Shown here: positions 1 to 9,842 of the stretch, in pieces
Position numbering within the stretch: the first letter of the stretch is position 1
How the letters are laid out: the number at the start of each line of letters is the position of its first letter
Assembly: GCA_031398975.1 (NCBI GenBank)
Contig: JANNOI010000049.1
Location: forward strand, 1-64,000
Reading direction: 5' to 3'
Length of the DNA: 64,000 nt
Source: JAKFWI01 sp031398975
Lineage (GTDB): Bacteria; Pseudomonadota; Alphaproteobacteria; Caulobacterales; Aquidulcibacteraceae
Notes under the pieces: model-generated
Databases searched by the model: none
What the model was told of the DNA's origin: nothing
What the model saw: the letters and a program-made list of their open reading frames with translations, nothing else
Made by a program: the position numbers and the translations under genes

Positions 1-240
1 ATCACCACCGCCGCCGCCGCCACGGAACCCGCCGCCTCCGCCGCCGCCGCTACGGAAGCCGCCGCCGCCACCGCCGCCGCCGCGAAACCCGCCGCCGCCG
101 CCGCCGCCGCGATCACCGCCATATCCGCCGCCGCCTGCGCCGCTGCTGCGGAACCCGCCGCCATAGCCGCCGCCCGAGGAGCCGCCGCCGAAGCCGCCGC
201 CGGACGAGCCGCCGCCGCCGAAGCCGCCCGGCGCGGCGTC
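1..240. repeat. GCC/GGC trinucleotide low-complexity tract
   Basis: Almost uninterrupted gccgcc triplets on the plus strand (ggcggc on the minus strand) encode the poly-glycine arm of the partial gene. Codon usage within the tract is nearly all GGC, which makes the DNA itself repetitive and prone to length change by slippage. Confidence 0.8.
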
Positions 241-345
241 ACCGCCGCCGAAATCAGGCTCCGCCGCGCCGCGCGCGGGGCGCTTGCGCTTGTCTTTGTC
301 CTTATCGCCGCCGCGATCGTCCTCAAACTCGTCGTCAAAGCTCAT
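1..345 (-). CDS. Glycine-rich protein, N-terminal part (runs off the window)
   Basis: The frame is open from an ATG at 343-345 (minus) to the window edge, giving 115 codons with no stop. It begins MSFDDEFEDDRGGDKDKDKR, an acidic then basic head, followed by about 85 residues of Gly runs broken by Phe, Tyr, Arg and Ser (GGGF, GGGY, GFR units). Such low-complexity Gly/Arg/Phe regions are typical of RNA-binding proteins. Some alphaproteobacterial cold-shock-domain proteins carry a comparable Gly-rich N-terminal arm, so a cold-shock protein is a reasonable guess, but the folded domain lies outside the window. About 200 bp upstream (346-546) holds no gene and would contain its promoter and leader. 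Confidence 0.55.
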   Translation of the reverse strand, partial: MSFDDEFEDDRGGDKDKDKRKRPARGAAEPDFGGGDAAPGGFGGGGSSGGGFGGGSSGGGYGGGFRSSGAGGGGYGGDRGGGGGGGFRGGGGGGGGFRSGGGGGGGFRGGGGGGD

Positions 346-546
346 TTAGTCTCGCCCCAAGGCTCTTCCGCCTGGCCGCGAAGCCGTCGGGCGGAGCTCG
401 ACATCCTCAGCACGGTTTTTGGAGGAAGAATCACGCCGCATGCCGCGGATCACGCATTCACTGAAAAAGGCACTGTCAAAATGACGGCGTTTCAAGTTCC
501 GTTATGCGCGAGAGCGCCTGCGGAGGCAAGGCGAAAAGGCCGCGCC

Positions 547-1161
547 TCACGCTTTGATTGGCGGTGTGCGCCGCTCGCGCGCCGCGATCAGGGCCGCCAC
601 CAGAAGAGCCCCGATCAGCTTGGAGATAATGCTCGTGGCCAGCGTGCCCGCCGCCAGCGAGCCGGGGCGCGCCAGATTGGCCCCAAACAGGAAGATCGCG
701 GAATCGAGGGGGGCGCTCGCCGCCTGCGAGATCAGCACGCGCTGCGAGAGCGGGCGCTTCACGAAGGTATAGACCGCCCAGTCCACCAGTTCGGAGATCA
801 GGAACGCCGCCCCGCTCGCCGCCACGATCGCCAGCGGGGTCGTCATGGTGGAAAAGAGCAGCCCCGCAAGCATCGCCAGCAAGACCCGGTGGCCGATCTC
901 GCGCTGCGCGAAGTCGCGCACGACCAGCACCAGGCCGGTCACGATCGCCAGCGGCTGATAGGCGCCGATCCAGGGCAGATCGATCAGCGGCACCGCCGCG
1001 AAGGACCAATTGATCAGCGGCATCAGCCCCACATAGAGCGCGGTCGCGGGCTTTCGCGCCACCAGCAGCGCCAGCAACGCCGTTCCGATCAGGGGCAGGT
1101 AAAAGATCGGTTGGGCGAGGGCGGCGTGCAGGGCGGCCAGCGCGTCAAGGGCGGTTTCCAT
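547..1161 (-). CDS. VUT / YhhQ-family queuosine precursor transporter (DUF165)
   Basis: A 204-residue integral membrane protein with about six hydrophobic segments, the usual size for the YhhQ/VUT (DUF165) family, whose studied members import queuosine precursors. The central segment with DFAQREIGHR after a hydrophobic helix resembles the family signature. The frame stays open further upstream, but the ATG at 1159-1161 (METALDALAAL) is chosen because everything upstream lacks family character and overlaps the divergent gene. The substrate cannot be read from sequence; a queuosine-precursor role is family inference. Confidence 0.75.
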   Translation of the reverse strand: METALDALAALHAALAQPIFYLPLIGTALLALLVARKPATALYVGLMPLINWSFAAVPLIDLPWIGAYQPLAIVTGLVLVVRDFAQREIGHRVLLAMLAGLLFSTMTTPLAIVAASGAAFLISELVDWAVYTFVKRPLSQRVLISQAASAPLDSAIFLFGANLARPGSLAAGTLATSIISKLIGALLVAALIAARERRTPPIKA

Positions 1162-1290
1162 CGCCGGCGATGCTCGCCCGCCTCCAACCCCGACGCAAGG
1201 GCCAAGCTTATTCGCGGGCGTGCGGAACGCGAAGCATTTGTTTGCGTTGCCTCCCCGAGCGGCGGGCGAAGATATCGGAGGCGAACACAT

Positions 1291-1551
1291 ATGAGCGGCG
1301 TCGGCATCCTGAGTGCGATCGTAATCGGCATCCTCGCCGGTTGGATCGCGGAACAAATCACCCACCGTCAGCACGGGCTGATCACCAATCTGATCGTGGG
1401 CTTGGTAGGCGCGTTGCTGGGCGGCTTCCTGGCCGGGCTGTTGGGCGTGGACTATTCCGGCTTCTGGGGCAGCTTGCTGATCTCCACCGCCGGCGCTGTC
1501 TTGCTGCTGGTGATCTTCAGCGCCGTCCGCGGCCGACGCAGCCTTACCTGA
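1291..1551 (+). CDS. GlsB/YeaQ/YmgE family stress-response membrane protein
   Basis: 86 residues made almost entirely of three hydrophobic helices rich in Gly (GILAGWIAEQIT, LIVGLVGALLGGFLAGLLG, a third near residues 62-80), ending in a basic tail RGRRS. This is the classic layout of the transglycosylase-associated GlsB/YeaQ family of small inner-membrane proteins. An AGGAGG-like site (GGAGG at 1277-1281) lies about 9 bases before the ATG and fixes the start. A strong hairpin follows the stop. It is divergent from the YhhQ-like gene. Biochemical function is unknown; family members are often stress-induced. Confidence 0.85.
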   Translation: MSGVGILSAIVIGILAGWIAEQITHRQHGLITNLIVGLVGALLGGFLAGLLGVDYSGFWGSLLISTAGAVLLLVIFSAVRGRRSLT

Positions 1552-1558
1552 CGCATCC

Positions 1559-1595
1559 CCCCCGCCCGCGCCCCTGCATTGGGCGCGGGCGGGGG
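1559..1595 (+). terminator. 15-bp perfect GC hairpin after GlsB-like gene
   Basis: Left arm 1559-1573 and right arm 1581-1595 are perfectly complementary (15 bp) around a 7-base loop, 7 bases after the TGA. There is no long T run after it, so it may act as a GC-rich terminator or an mRNA 3' stabiliser. Confidence 0.65.
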
Positions 1596-1664
1596 ACGCC
1601 AAGTCCTTAAGATTTTCTGCGCGGCGGGCTGGACGGAGCGCCGCGCGCGCTTATGCGTTAGGGG

Positions 1665-3553
<1,889 letters not shown>

Positions 3554-3554
<1 letters not shown>

Positions 3555-5494
3555 TGGAGCATCGCATGCGGGTGTGGAGGGCGTTGGTACTGGCGGTTGC
3601 GGCGGCGGCGATCGCTGCGCCCTTCGCCGGGGCGGCCCCGGTCGCCCGCCAGGAGCGCGGCAAGCTGGTGCTGGAAAACGTGCCCGAGGCGCCGGCGGCG
3701 GTGAAGGAGCGGCTTCGCCAGTACGTCAACACCCGCGCGGCGCTGTTCCAGGACTGGACGCCCGAGGGCGGCCTCCTGATCACCACCCGCTTCGGGGAGG
3801 CGGCCCAGGTGCATCAGCTCTCCCAGCCGATGGGCGCGCGCCGGCAGCGCACCTTCTATTCCGAGCCGATCGCGCTGGCCCGCGCCCGCCCGCGGGGGCA
3901 GGGGTTCATGGTGTCGAAGGACCAGGGCGGGGACGAGCTGTTCCAGGGCCTCCTGGTCGATCCCGTCAGCGGGCGCGCGCAAGCCTTCACCGAACCGGGA
4001 AGCCGCAACGAAAGCTTCGTCTGGGCCGATGACGGGCGCCGCATCGCCTGGGCGCGCGCGCTGAGGGACAGCCCCGACTACGTCATCCAGGCCGCCGACC
4101 CCTCCGATCCCGCTTCCCGGCGCACGCTGTTCGCCGGCAAGGGCCAGATCGTGCCGATCGATTGGAGCGCGGACGGGCGCTACCTGCTGTTGGGCGCATA
4201 CGTCTCGATCGCCAAGAGCCGGCGGTTCGTGCTGGACGTGAACTCGGGCGCGGCGCGCGAGCTCACGCCCGAACTCTCGGTGTCCTACGAGGGCGGCGAG
4301 TTCACCCCGGACGGGCGCGCCGTGATCGTGACCAGCGACGAGGGCGGGCCGTTCCGGCGCCTCGTGCGCCTCGATCTCGCGAGCGGGGCGCGCACGCCGC
4401 TCTCGCCGCCGGGGCTGAACTGGAACGTGGAGGCCTTCGATCTCGCCCCGGACGGGCGGACGCTCGCTTATGTGGTCAATGCGGGGGGCGGGTCGACGCT
4501 GCGCCTCATCGATTTGGCGCGCGGGCGGGAGCTCGCGCCGGCGCTGCCGGCGGGCGTGATCCCGGCTTTGGGCTTCGACCCGCAAGGCAAGCGCCTCGCC
4601 TTCACCCTCGACAGCGCAACCGCCCCGGGCGACATCTGGACCTTCACGCTCAAGGACGGCGCGCTCACCCGCTGGACCGAAAGCGAAACCGGCGGCATCG
4701 ACCCCAAGACTTTCGTCGCGCCGAGCCTCGTCTCCTGGCCGAGCTTCGACGGGCGCGCCATTTCCGGCTTCCTCTACGCGCCCAGGACGCCCGGCCCCCA
4801 TCCCGTCGTGATCAGCATCCATGGCGGGCCGGAGGCGCAATTCCGCCCGTCCTTCTCGGCGACGATCCAATATTGGGTGAACGAATTGGGCCTCGCCGTG
4901 ATCGCGCCGAACGTGCGCGGCTCGGACGGGTACGGCAAGGATTTCCTGGCGCTCGACAATGGCGTGAAGCGGGAGGATGCGGTCGCCGATATCGGCGCGC
5001 TGCTCGATTGGATCGCCGCTGAGCCCCGCTTCGACGCCCGCCGCGTGGCGGTGCAGGGGGGCTCCTATGGCGGCTACATGGCGCTGGCCTCGATGACGAA
5101 ATATAATGATCGCCTGGCCGGCGGCGTCGCCGTCGTGGGCATCTCGAATTTCGTTACCTTCCTCGAGAATACGTCCGGCTATCGCCGCGATCTGCGCCGC
5201 GCCGAATATGGCGACGAGCGCGACCCCGCCATGCGCGCAGCCCTCATCGCCATGAGCCCGCTGACGCACGTCTCCAAGATCACCAAGCCCCTCTTCGTGG
5301 TTCAGGGCCTGAACGATCCCCGCGTGCCGGTGACGGAGGCCGAGCAGGTGCTCGCGGCGGTGCGGGCCAATGGCGGGGAGGCCTGGTACATGCTCGCGAC
5401 AGACGAAGGCCACGGCTTCCGCAAGAAGCAGAACCAGGAGGCCCAGCGCGAGGCCGAGACGATGTTCTTCCAAAAAGTGCTCGCGGTGCGCTAA
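3554..5494 (+). CDS. S9 family peptidase (prolyl oligopeptidase / dipeptidyl-aminopeptidase type), exported
   Basis: 646 residues. An N-terminal signal-like stretch (RVWRALVLAVAAAAIAAPFAGA) suggests export to the periplasm. The middle is a WD/beta-propeller-like region with repeated DGR/ADG turns. The C-terminal third is an alpha/beta hydrolase with oxyanion motif HGGPEAQ, nucleophile GGSYGGY (Ser near 504), acid in GLNDPRVP (Asp near 588) and DEGHGF (His near 619). The set is complete, so it should be active, cleaving short peptides. The ATG overlaps the stop of the ABC ATPase gene; a second in-frame ATG at 3566 is an alternative start. Pairing with a peptide-type ATPase suggests peptide utilisation (inference). 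Confidence 0.92.
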
Positions 5495-5559
5495 GCCGGG
5501 GCCTTGCGCGTCGATGCTGGCGTTTCCAGGGACGCGGCGCTGCTTTAGGTTCCGCCCCC

Positions 5560-6786
5560 ATGCCCGATTCCGCCACCGCGCCCCTCCCGATCGGCTATGC
5601 CGACGTCGCCGCCGCCGCCGAGCGGATCGCGGGCGCGGTGGAGCGCACGCCGCTGCGCCGCTCGCGCACGCTCTCGGAGATCACGGGCGCCGAGGTCTGG
5701 ATCAAGTTCGAGAATTTGCAATTTACCGCCTCCTTCAAGGAGCGCGGCGCGCTGAACAAGCTTTTGTCCCTCAGCGAGGCGGAGCGCCGGGCCGGGGTGA
5801 TCGCGGTGTCCGCCGGCAATCACGCCCAAGGGGTCGCCTACCACGCCGCCCGCCTCGGCGTGCCGGCGACGATCGTGATGCCCCTGGGCACGCCCTTCGT
5901 GAAGGTGGAGCACACCCGCAAGCACGGCGCGCGCGTGCTCCTGAACGGGGAGACCTTCGCCGACGCCACCGCCTTCGCCTACGAGGTCAAAGGCCGCGAG
6001 GGGCTCACCTTCGTGCACCCCTATGACGACCCCCTGGTCGCCGCCGGCCAGGGCACGATCGCGCTCGAGATGCTGGAGGACCAGCCCAACCTGGACGCCC
6101 TCGTGGCGCCGGTAGGCGGAGGCGGGCTGATCGCGGGGGTGGCGGTGGCCGCCAGGCATGTGCGCCCGGAGATCGAGATCGTCGGCGTCGAGGCCAAGAT
6201 GTTTCCCTCCCTCCATGCCGAGCTGCGCGGGGAGACCCCCGCCTGCGGCGGGGAGACGATCGCGGAAGGGATCGCGGTCAAGCAGGCGGGCCGGCTGCCC
6301 TTCCTGGTCGCCAAGGCGCTCGTCAAAGAGGTGCTGCTGGTGGACGAACCCCACCTCGAACAGGCGGTGACGCTCTTCTGCACGGTGGAGAAGACGATTG
6401 CGGAAGGCGCGGGCGCGGCGGGGCTCGCCGCGCTGCTCGCCTATCCCCAGCGCTTCGCCGGCAAGCGGGTGGGGCTCATCCTCTGCGGGGGCAATATCGA
6501 CAGCCGCCTGCTCGCCTCGGTGCTGACGCGCGCGCTCGTCCGCGAGGGGCGGATCACCAGCCTGCGCCTGATCGGGGGGGACCGCCCGGGCCTGCTCTGG
6601 CGGGTGTCGAAGGTGATCGGCGATCTGGGCGGCAATATCATCGAGGTCGCGCACAACCGGCTAGCGCTGGACGTGCCCGCCAAGGGCGCCGAGTTCGACA
6701 TCCTGATGGAGACCCGCGACGCCCAGCACACCCAGGAGATCGTCGAAGCGCTGACCCAGGTGGGCTACCCGCCGCGCCCGCTTTGA
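5560..6786 (+). CDS. ilvA: Threonine ammonia-lyase with C-terminal ACT domain
   Basis: A 408-residue PLP enzyme of the serine/threonine dehydratase family, which converts L-threonine to 2-oxobutanoate and ammonia and so feeds isoleucine synthesis. The PLP lysine is Lys60 in SFKERGA, the phosphate-binding glycine loop GGGGLI is near residue 187, and the NHAQGVAY segment near 87 fits the family. The last ~80 residues form one ACT domain (SLRLIGGDRPGLLWRVSKVI) for amino-acid feedback. One ACT domain and this length match the shorter threonine ammonia-lyase class, not the two-ACT IlvA of enterics. ilvC lies 16 kb away in the same window. Confidence 0.92.
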   Translation: MPDSATAPLPIGYADVAAAAERIAGAVERTPLRRSRTLSEITGAEVWIKFENLQFTASFKERGALNKLLSLSEAERRAGVIAVSAGNHAQGVAYHAARLGVPATIVMPLGTPFVKVEHTRKHGARVLLNGETFADATAFAYEVKGREGLTFVHPYDDPLVAAGQGTIALEMLEDQPNLDALVAPVGGGGLIAGVAVAARHVRPEIEIVGVEAKMFPSLHAELRGETPACGGETIAEGIAVKQAGRLPFLVAKALVKEVLLVDEPHLEQAVTLFCTVEKTIAEGAGAAGLAALLAYPQRFAGKRVGLILCGGNIDSRLLASVLTRALVREGRITSLRLIGGDRPGLLWRVSKVIGDLGGNIIEVAHNRLALDVPAKGAEFDILMETRDAQHTQEIVEALTQVGYPPRPL

Positions 6787-6872
6787 AGGCGCCGTAAATC
6801 GCGGCGGACGGGTTTTCCTGCGCCCAGAAGAGCGCTACATGGGGGCCTTGGAAAACAGGTACGGAACCGCCT

Positions 6873-7265
6873 TTGTCTAGCTTCAAACAGGAAACCAAAT
6901 TCGGCGATCGCTTGACCGCCGCGCAGGCCGCCAAGAAGGCCGCGCTCGAGAATTTCAAGGCCAAGGCCGGCAAGGTCGATCCCGCCGCCGCCGCCGAGCG
7001 CGCGCGCATCCTCGCCGCCCGGGCCGAGCGGGAAGCCATCCGCGCCGAGCAGCGCCGCATCCAGGAAGAACAGGAGCGGGTGGCGCGCGAAGCCCGCGAG
7101 GCCGAGGAAGCCGCCGCCCGCGCCGCCGCCGAAGCGGAAGCCGCCGTCGAGACGGAGCGCCGCGCGCTTGAGCTCGCCCGCCAGAAGGAGATGCAGGAGG
7201 CCCTGCTCGCCCGCCAAAAAGCCGCGCGCGACGCCCGCTACGCCGCCCGCAAGGCGCGCAAATAG
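6873..7265 (+). CDS. DUF6481 family coiled-coil protein
   Basis: 130 residues, very rich in Ala, Glu, Arg and Lys, predicted as one long charged helix or coiled coil (residues ~15-128) with RARILAARAEREAIRAEQRR-type heptads. It resembles the small DUF6481 proteins of alphaproteobacteria, which begin MSSFK and end in basic Ala-Arg repeats. The start is TTG at 6873-6875, since no ATG or GTG is available before the conserved SSFKQET. No catalytic domain is visible and the function is unknown. Confidence 0.8.
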   Translation: MSSFKQETKFGDRLTAAQAAKKAALENFKAKAGKVDPAAAAERARILAARAEREAIRAEQRRIQEEQERVAREAREAEEAAARAAAEAEAAVETERRALELARQKEMQEALLARQKAARDARYAARKARK

Positions 7266-7280
7266 CGGGCGCACGCCCGA

Positions 7281-7326
7281 AACGCCTCAGGGACGCCCCA
7301 GAGACGCCTCTCAGAAGCGCCTCAGA
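7281..7326. repeat. Four imperfect ~11-13 bp tandem units
   Basis: Between the two convergent genes, four units of the form (A/G)(A/G)CGCC(T/C)CAG(A/G) follow one another: starting at about 7281, 7292, 7303 and 7316, with small length differences. This looks like a short decayed tandem repeat. No terminator-like hairpin is obvious. Confidence 0.5.
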
Positions 7327-7335
7327 GCGGGGGCC

Positions 7336-7821
7336 TCAATCGTCGCAGGTCTTGGTTTTCTGCAACACGCCGATCTGCTTCACGCGGCCGGTGTCGTTCT
7401 GAACCTCGATATAGATGTTGCGATAATCGTAGATCGTCGTCTCGAGCTGGGTAACGACGCAGGCGGGCTTCGGAAACGCCGACCGCGCCACGATCTGCTC
7501 CGAACCCGGCGCCACCCCGCGCGCGGTGTGGAAGCGGGGATCGTCGGCGATGATCCAATAGACGGTTTCGTGCGCGGCGACGGTGAGGCCGTCATAGGAA
7601 TATTGCGCGGCGCTGGAGCCCGGCATGGGCGTCGTCTTGTCCGGCGTGCCCATCACGCGCAGCAGCTCCGACAGCGGCATGCCGATGCGCACCGCCCCCA
7701 CCCGGACGCCGGGTTCGATCAGATTGCCGTCCAAGGGCTGGGGCGCGCCGGCGCACGCCGCACTCATGCTCAACGCCGCCCCGGCCAGCAGCGTCCGAAA
7801 GCCCTTGCCGTAAAGCGCCAT
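7336..7821 (-). CDS. Putative lipoprotein with BamE/SmpA-like fold
   Basis: 161 residues. The N-terminus (MALYGKGFRTLLAGAALSM) is a signal peptide ending at a lipobox-like SAAC, so the mature protein would be lipid-anchored at Cys23. The segment with GMPLSELLRVMGTPDKTTP and the following YSYDGLTV recalls the two-helix-then-strand pattern of small BamE/OmlA-type domains, where a conserved G-x-P-D turn follows the first helices. That assignment is tentative. A longer start (ATG at 7867-7869) is possible. About 270 bp to the next gene (7822-8091) hold no other gene, only divergent promoters and a GGCGCC-rich inverted repeat. Confidence 0.65.
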   Translation of the reverse strand: MALYGKGFRTLLAGAALSMSAACAGAPQPLDGNLIEPGVRVGAVRIGMPLSELLRVMGTPDKTTPMPGSSAAQYSYDGLTVAAHETVYWIIADDPRFHTARGVAPGSEQIVARSAFPKPACVVTQLETTIYDYRNIYIEVQNDTGRVKQIGVLQKTKTCDD

Positions 7822-8091
7822 GCGCTGGGCCCCCGCGGCCCCCGCGCGTTTTGTATCCAGACGATCCATCGTGGCTACCCCTGCCGTCCCGCCGTCGCCC
7901 CCCCGCGGGTGGAACACACAAGAAAGCGCGGTGCGAGTCGAGACCGCAGCGCTGTGCGGACACTGTTTTTTTGCATCTTCCGAGAGGCGGGGCGCCGCAC
8001 GGCGCCGCGCTTGCGCAAAGAGCGCCCCCGCCCATAAGAGAGCCGTGCGAGTGCAGCAGCCGTTCCCGGGCGGGCGGTCAAGGAGTGGCGC

Positions 8092-9765
8092 ATGGCCGAT
8101 ACGGCGTCGGAACGCGAGTTCATGGAATACGATGTCGTGATCGTGGGCGCGGGGCCCGCGGGCCTGGCCGCCGCGATCCGGCTGAAGCAACGCGCCGCCG
8201 AGGCCGGGGCGGAGATCACGGTGGCGGTGCTGGAAAAGGGCTCGGAGGTGGGCGCGCACGTCCTGTCCGGGGCGGTGATCGATCCGTCGGGCCTGAACGC
8301 TCTCTTGCCGGACTGGAAGGCTCGCGGCGCCCCGGTCGAAACCCCGGTCACGGAGGACAAATTCCTGCTTCTGGGGCCGGCGGGGTCGATGCAGGTGCCC
8401 GCCTTCCTGCTGCCGCCGCTGATGAGCAATCACGGCAATTACATCGTCTCGCTGGGCGATCTGTGCCGCTGGCTGGCGCGCGAGGCCGAGGCGCTGGGCG
8501 TGGAGATCTATCCCGGCATGGCTGCGAGCCATGTGGTCTATGACGAAGCAGGCGCGGTGGCGGGGGTGGTCGCGGGGGTTTTCGGGCTCGACAAGACGGG
8601 CGCTCCGCGCCCCGATTACCAGCCCGGCATGGAGCTGCGCGCCAAATACACCCTGATCGCGGAGGGCGTGCGCGGCTCCCTGGCGAAGACGATCCAGGCC
8701 AAGTACGACCTGTGCGCCGCCTCGCAACCGCAAAAATACGGCTTGGGAATCAAGGAGCTGTGGGAGGTCCCCGCCGCGCAGCACCGGCCCGGCCGGGTGA
8801 TGCACACGCTGGGCTGGCCGCTCGACGACAAAACCGGGGGCGGCTCGTTCGTGTACCATTGGGGCGAGCGGCTGGTGGCGATCGGCTTCGTCGTGCACCT
8901 GAACTATAGCAACCCCTACCTCTCCCCCTACGACGAGTTCCAGCGCTTCAAGCACCACCCCGAGATCGAACCAATCCTGCGCGGGGGCAAGCGGCTCGCC
9001 TATGGCGCGCGCGCCATCACCGAGGGCGGCCTGCAATCGACGCCGAAGCTCGTCTTTCCGGGCGGGGCGCTGATCGGGTGTGCGGCGGGCTTCGTCAACC
9101 TGCCCCGCATCAAGGGCAGCCACAACGCGATCCAAACCGGGATGCTGGCCGCCGATGCGGCGTTCGAGGCGGTGAACGCCGGGCGCCAGCGCGACGAGCT
9201 CGAAGCCTATCCCGAGCGCTACCGCGCCTCCCCGGTCTGGGCCGATCTGCACCGGGTGCGCAACGTGAAGCCGCTTCTCTCGCGCTTCGGAACCGCGCTG
9301 GGTACGGGGTTGGGCGGGTTTGACATGTGGTGCGGGACGCTGTTCGGCGGGTGGTCCCCGTTCGGAACGCTGAAGCATACCAAGACCGATGCGGCCGCCA
9401 CCGAGCCCGCGTCCAAGCACAAGCCGATCGCCTATCCGAAGCCCGACGGCGTCATCAGTTTCGACAAGCTCTCCTCGGTGTTCCTGTCCAACACCAATCA
9501 CGAGGAAGACCAGCCAAGCCACCTGCAGCTCAAGGACCCCACGATCCCGATCGCGGTGAACCTGCCCGTCTATGCAGAGCCGGCGCAGCGTTACTGCCCG
9601 GCGGGGGTCTATGAGGTGCTGGGGCTGGAGGAGGGTTCGCCGCGCTTCCAGATCAACGCGCAGAATTGCGTCCATTGCAAAACCTGCGACATCAAGGATC
9701 CGAGCCAGAATATCGTCTGGGTGACGCCCGAGGGCGGGGGCGGCCCCAATTATACGAGCATGTAG
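8092..9765 (+). CDS. Electron-transfer flavoprotein:ubiquinone oxidoreductase
   Basis: 557 residues, full length for ETF-QO, the membrane-associated FAD/4Fe-4S enzyme that moves electrons from ETF (fatty-acid and amino-acid dehydrogenases) to ubiquinone. The FAD-binding GAGPAGLAAA motif is at residues 19-28. Near the C-terminus one Cys in RYCPAG (about 502) and three in NCVHCKTCDIKD (about 525-532) form the iron-sulfur ligand set. The hallmark ending PEGGGGPNY is present. The ATG is followed by a second ATG ten codons later, so the start is slightly uncertain. No ETF subunit genes are in the window. Confidence 0.95.
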   Translation: MADTASEREFMEYDVVIVGAGPAGLAAAIRLKQRAAEAGAEITVAVLEKGSEVGAHVLSGAVIDPSGLNALLPDWKARGAPVETPVTEDKFLLLGPAGSMQVPAFLLPPLMSNHGNYIVSLGDLCRWLAREAEALGVEIYPGMAASHVVYDEAGAVAGVVAGVFGLDKTGAPRPDYQPGMELRAKYTLIAEGVRGSLAKTIQAKYDLCAASQPQKYGLGIKELWEVPAAQHRPGRVMHTLGWPLDDKTGGGSFVYHWGERLVAIGFVVHLNYSNPYLSPYDEFQRFKHHPEIEPILRGGKRLAYGARAITEGGLQSTPKLVFPGGALIGCAAGFVNLPRIKGSHNAIQTGMLAADAAFEAVNAGRQRDELEAYPERYRASPVWADLHRVRNVKPLLSRFGTALGTGLGGFDMWCGTLFGGWSPFGTLKHTKTDAAATEPASKHKPIAYPKPDGVISFDKLSSVFLSNTNHEEDQPSHLQLKDPTIPIAVNLPVYAEPAQRYCPAGVYEVLGLEEGSPRFQINAQNCVHCKTCDIKDPSQNIVWVTPEGGGGPNYTSM

Positions 9766-9842
9766 ACCCGCCTTGAGCCTAACAAGGCCGGCGGGTGGCG
9801 AACGCCCTTCGCGCCGGCTGGTTTAGCGCTTACGGTGCGGGG

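Noticed and set aside
547..1602. Longer 351-residue version of the YhhQ-like protein
   Set aside because: The first ~145 residues are low-complexity translation of the antisense of the GlsB gene and the promoter region; family similarity begins at the ATG at 1161.
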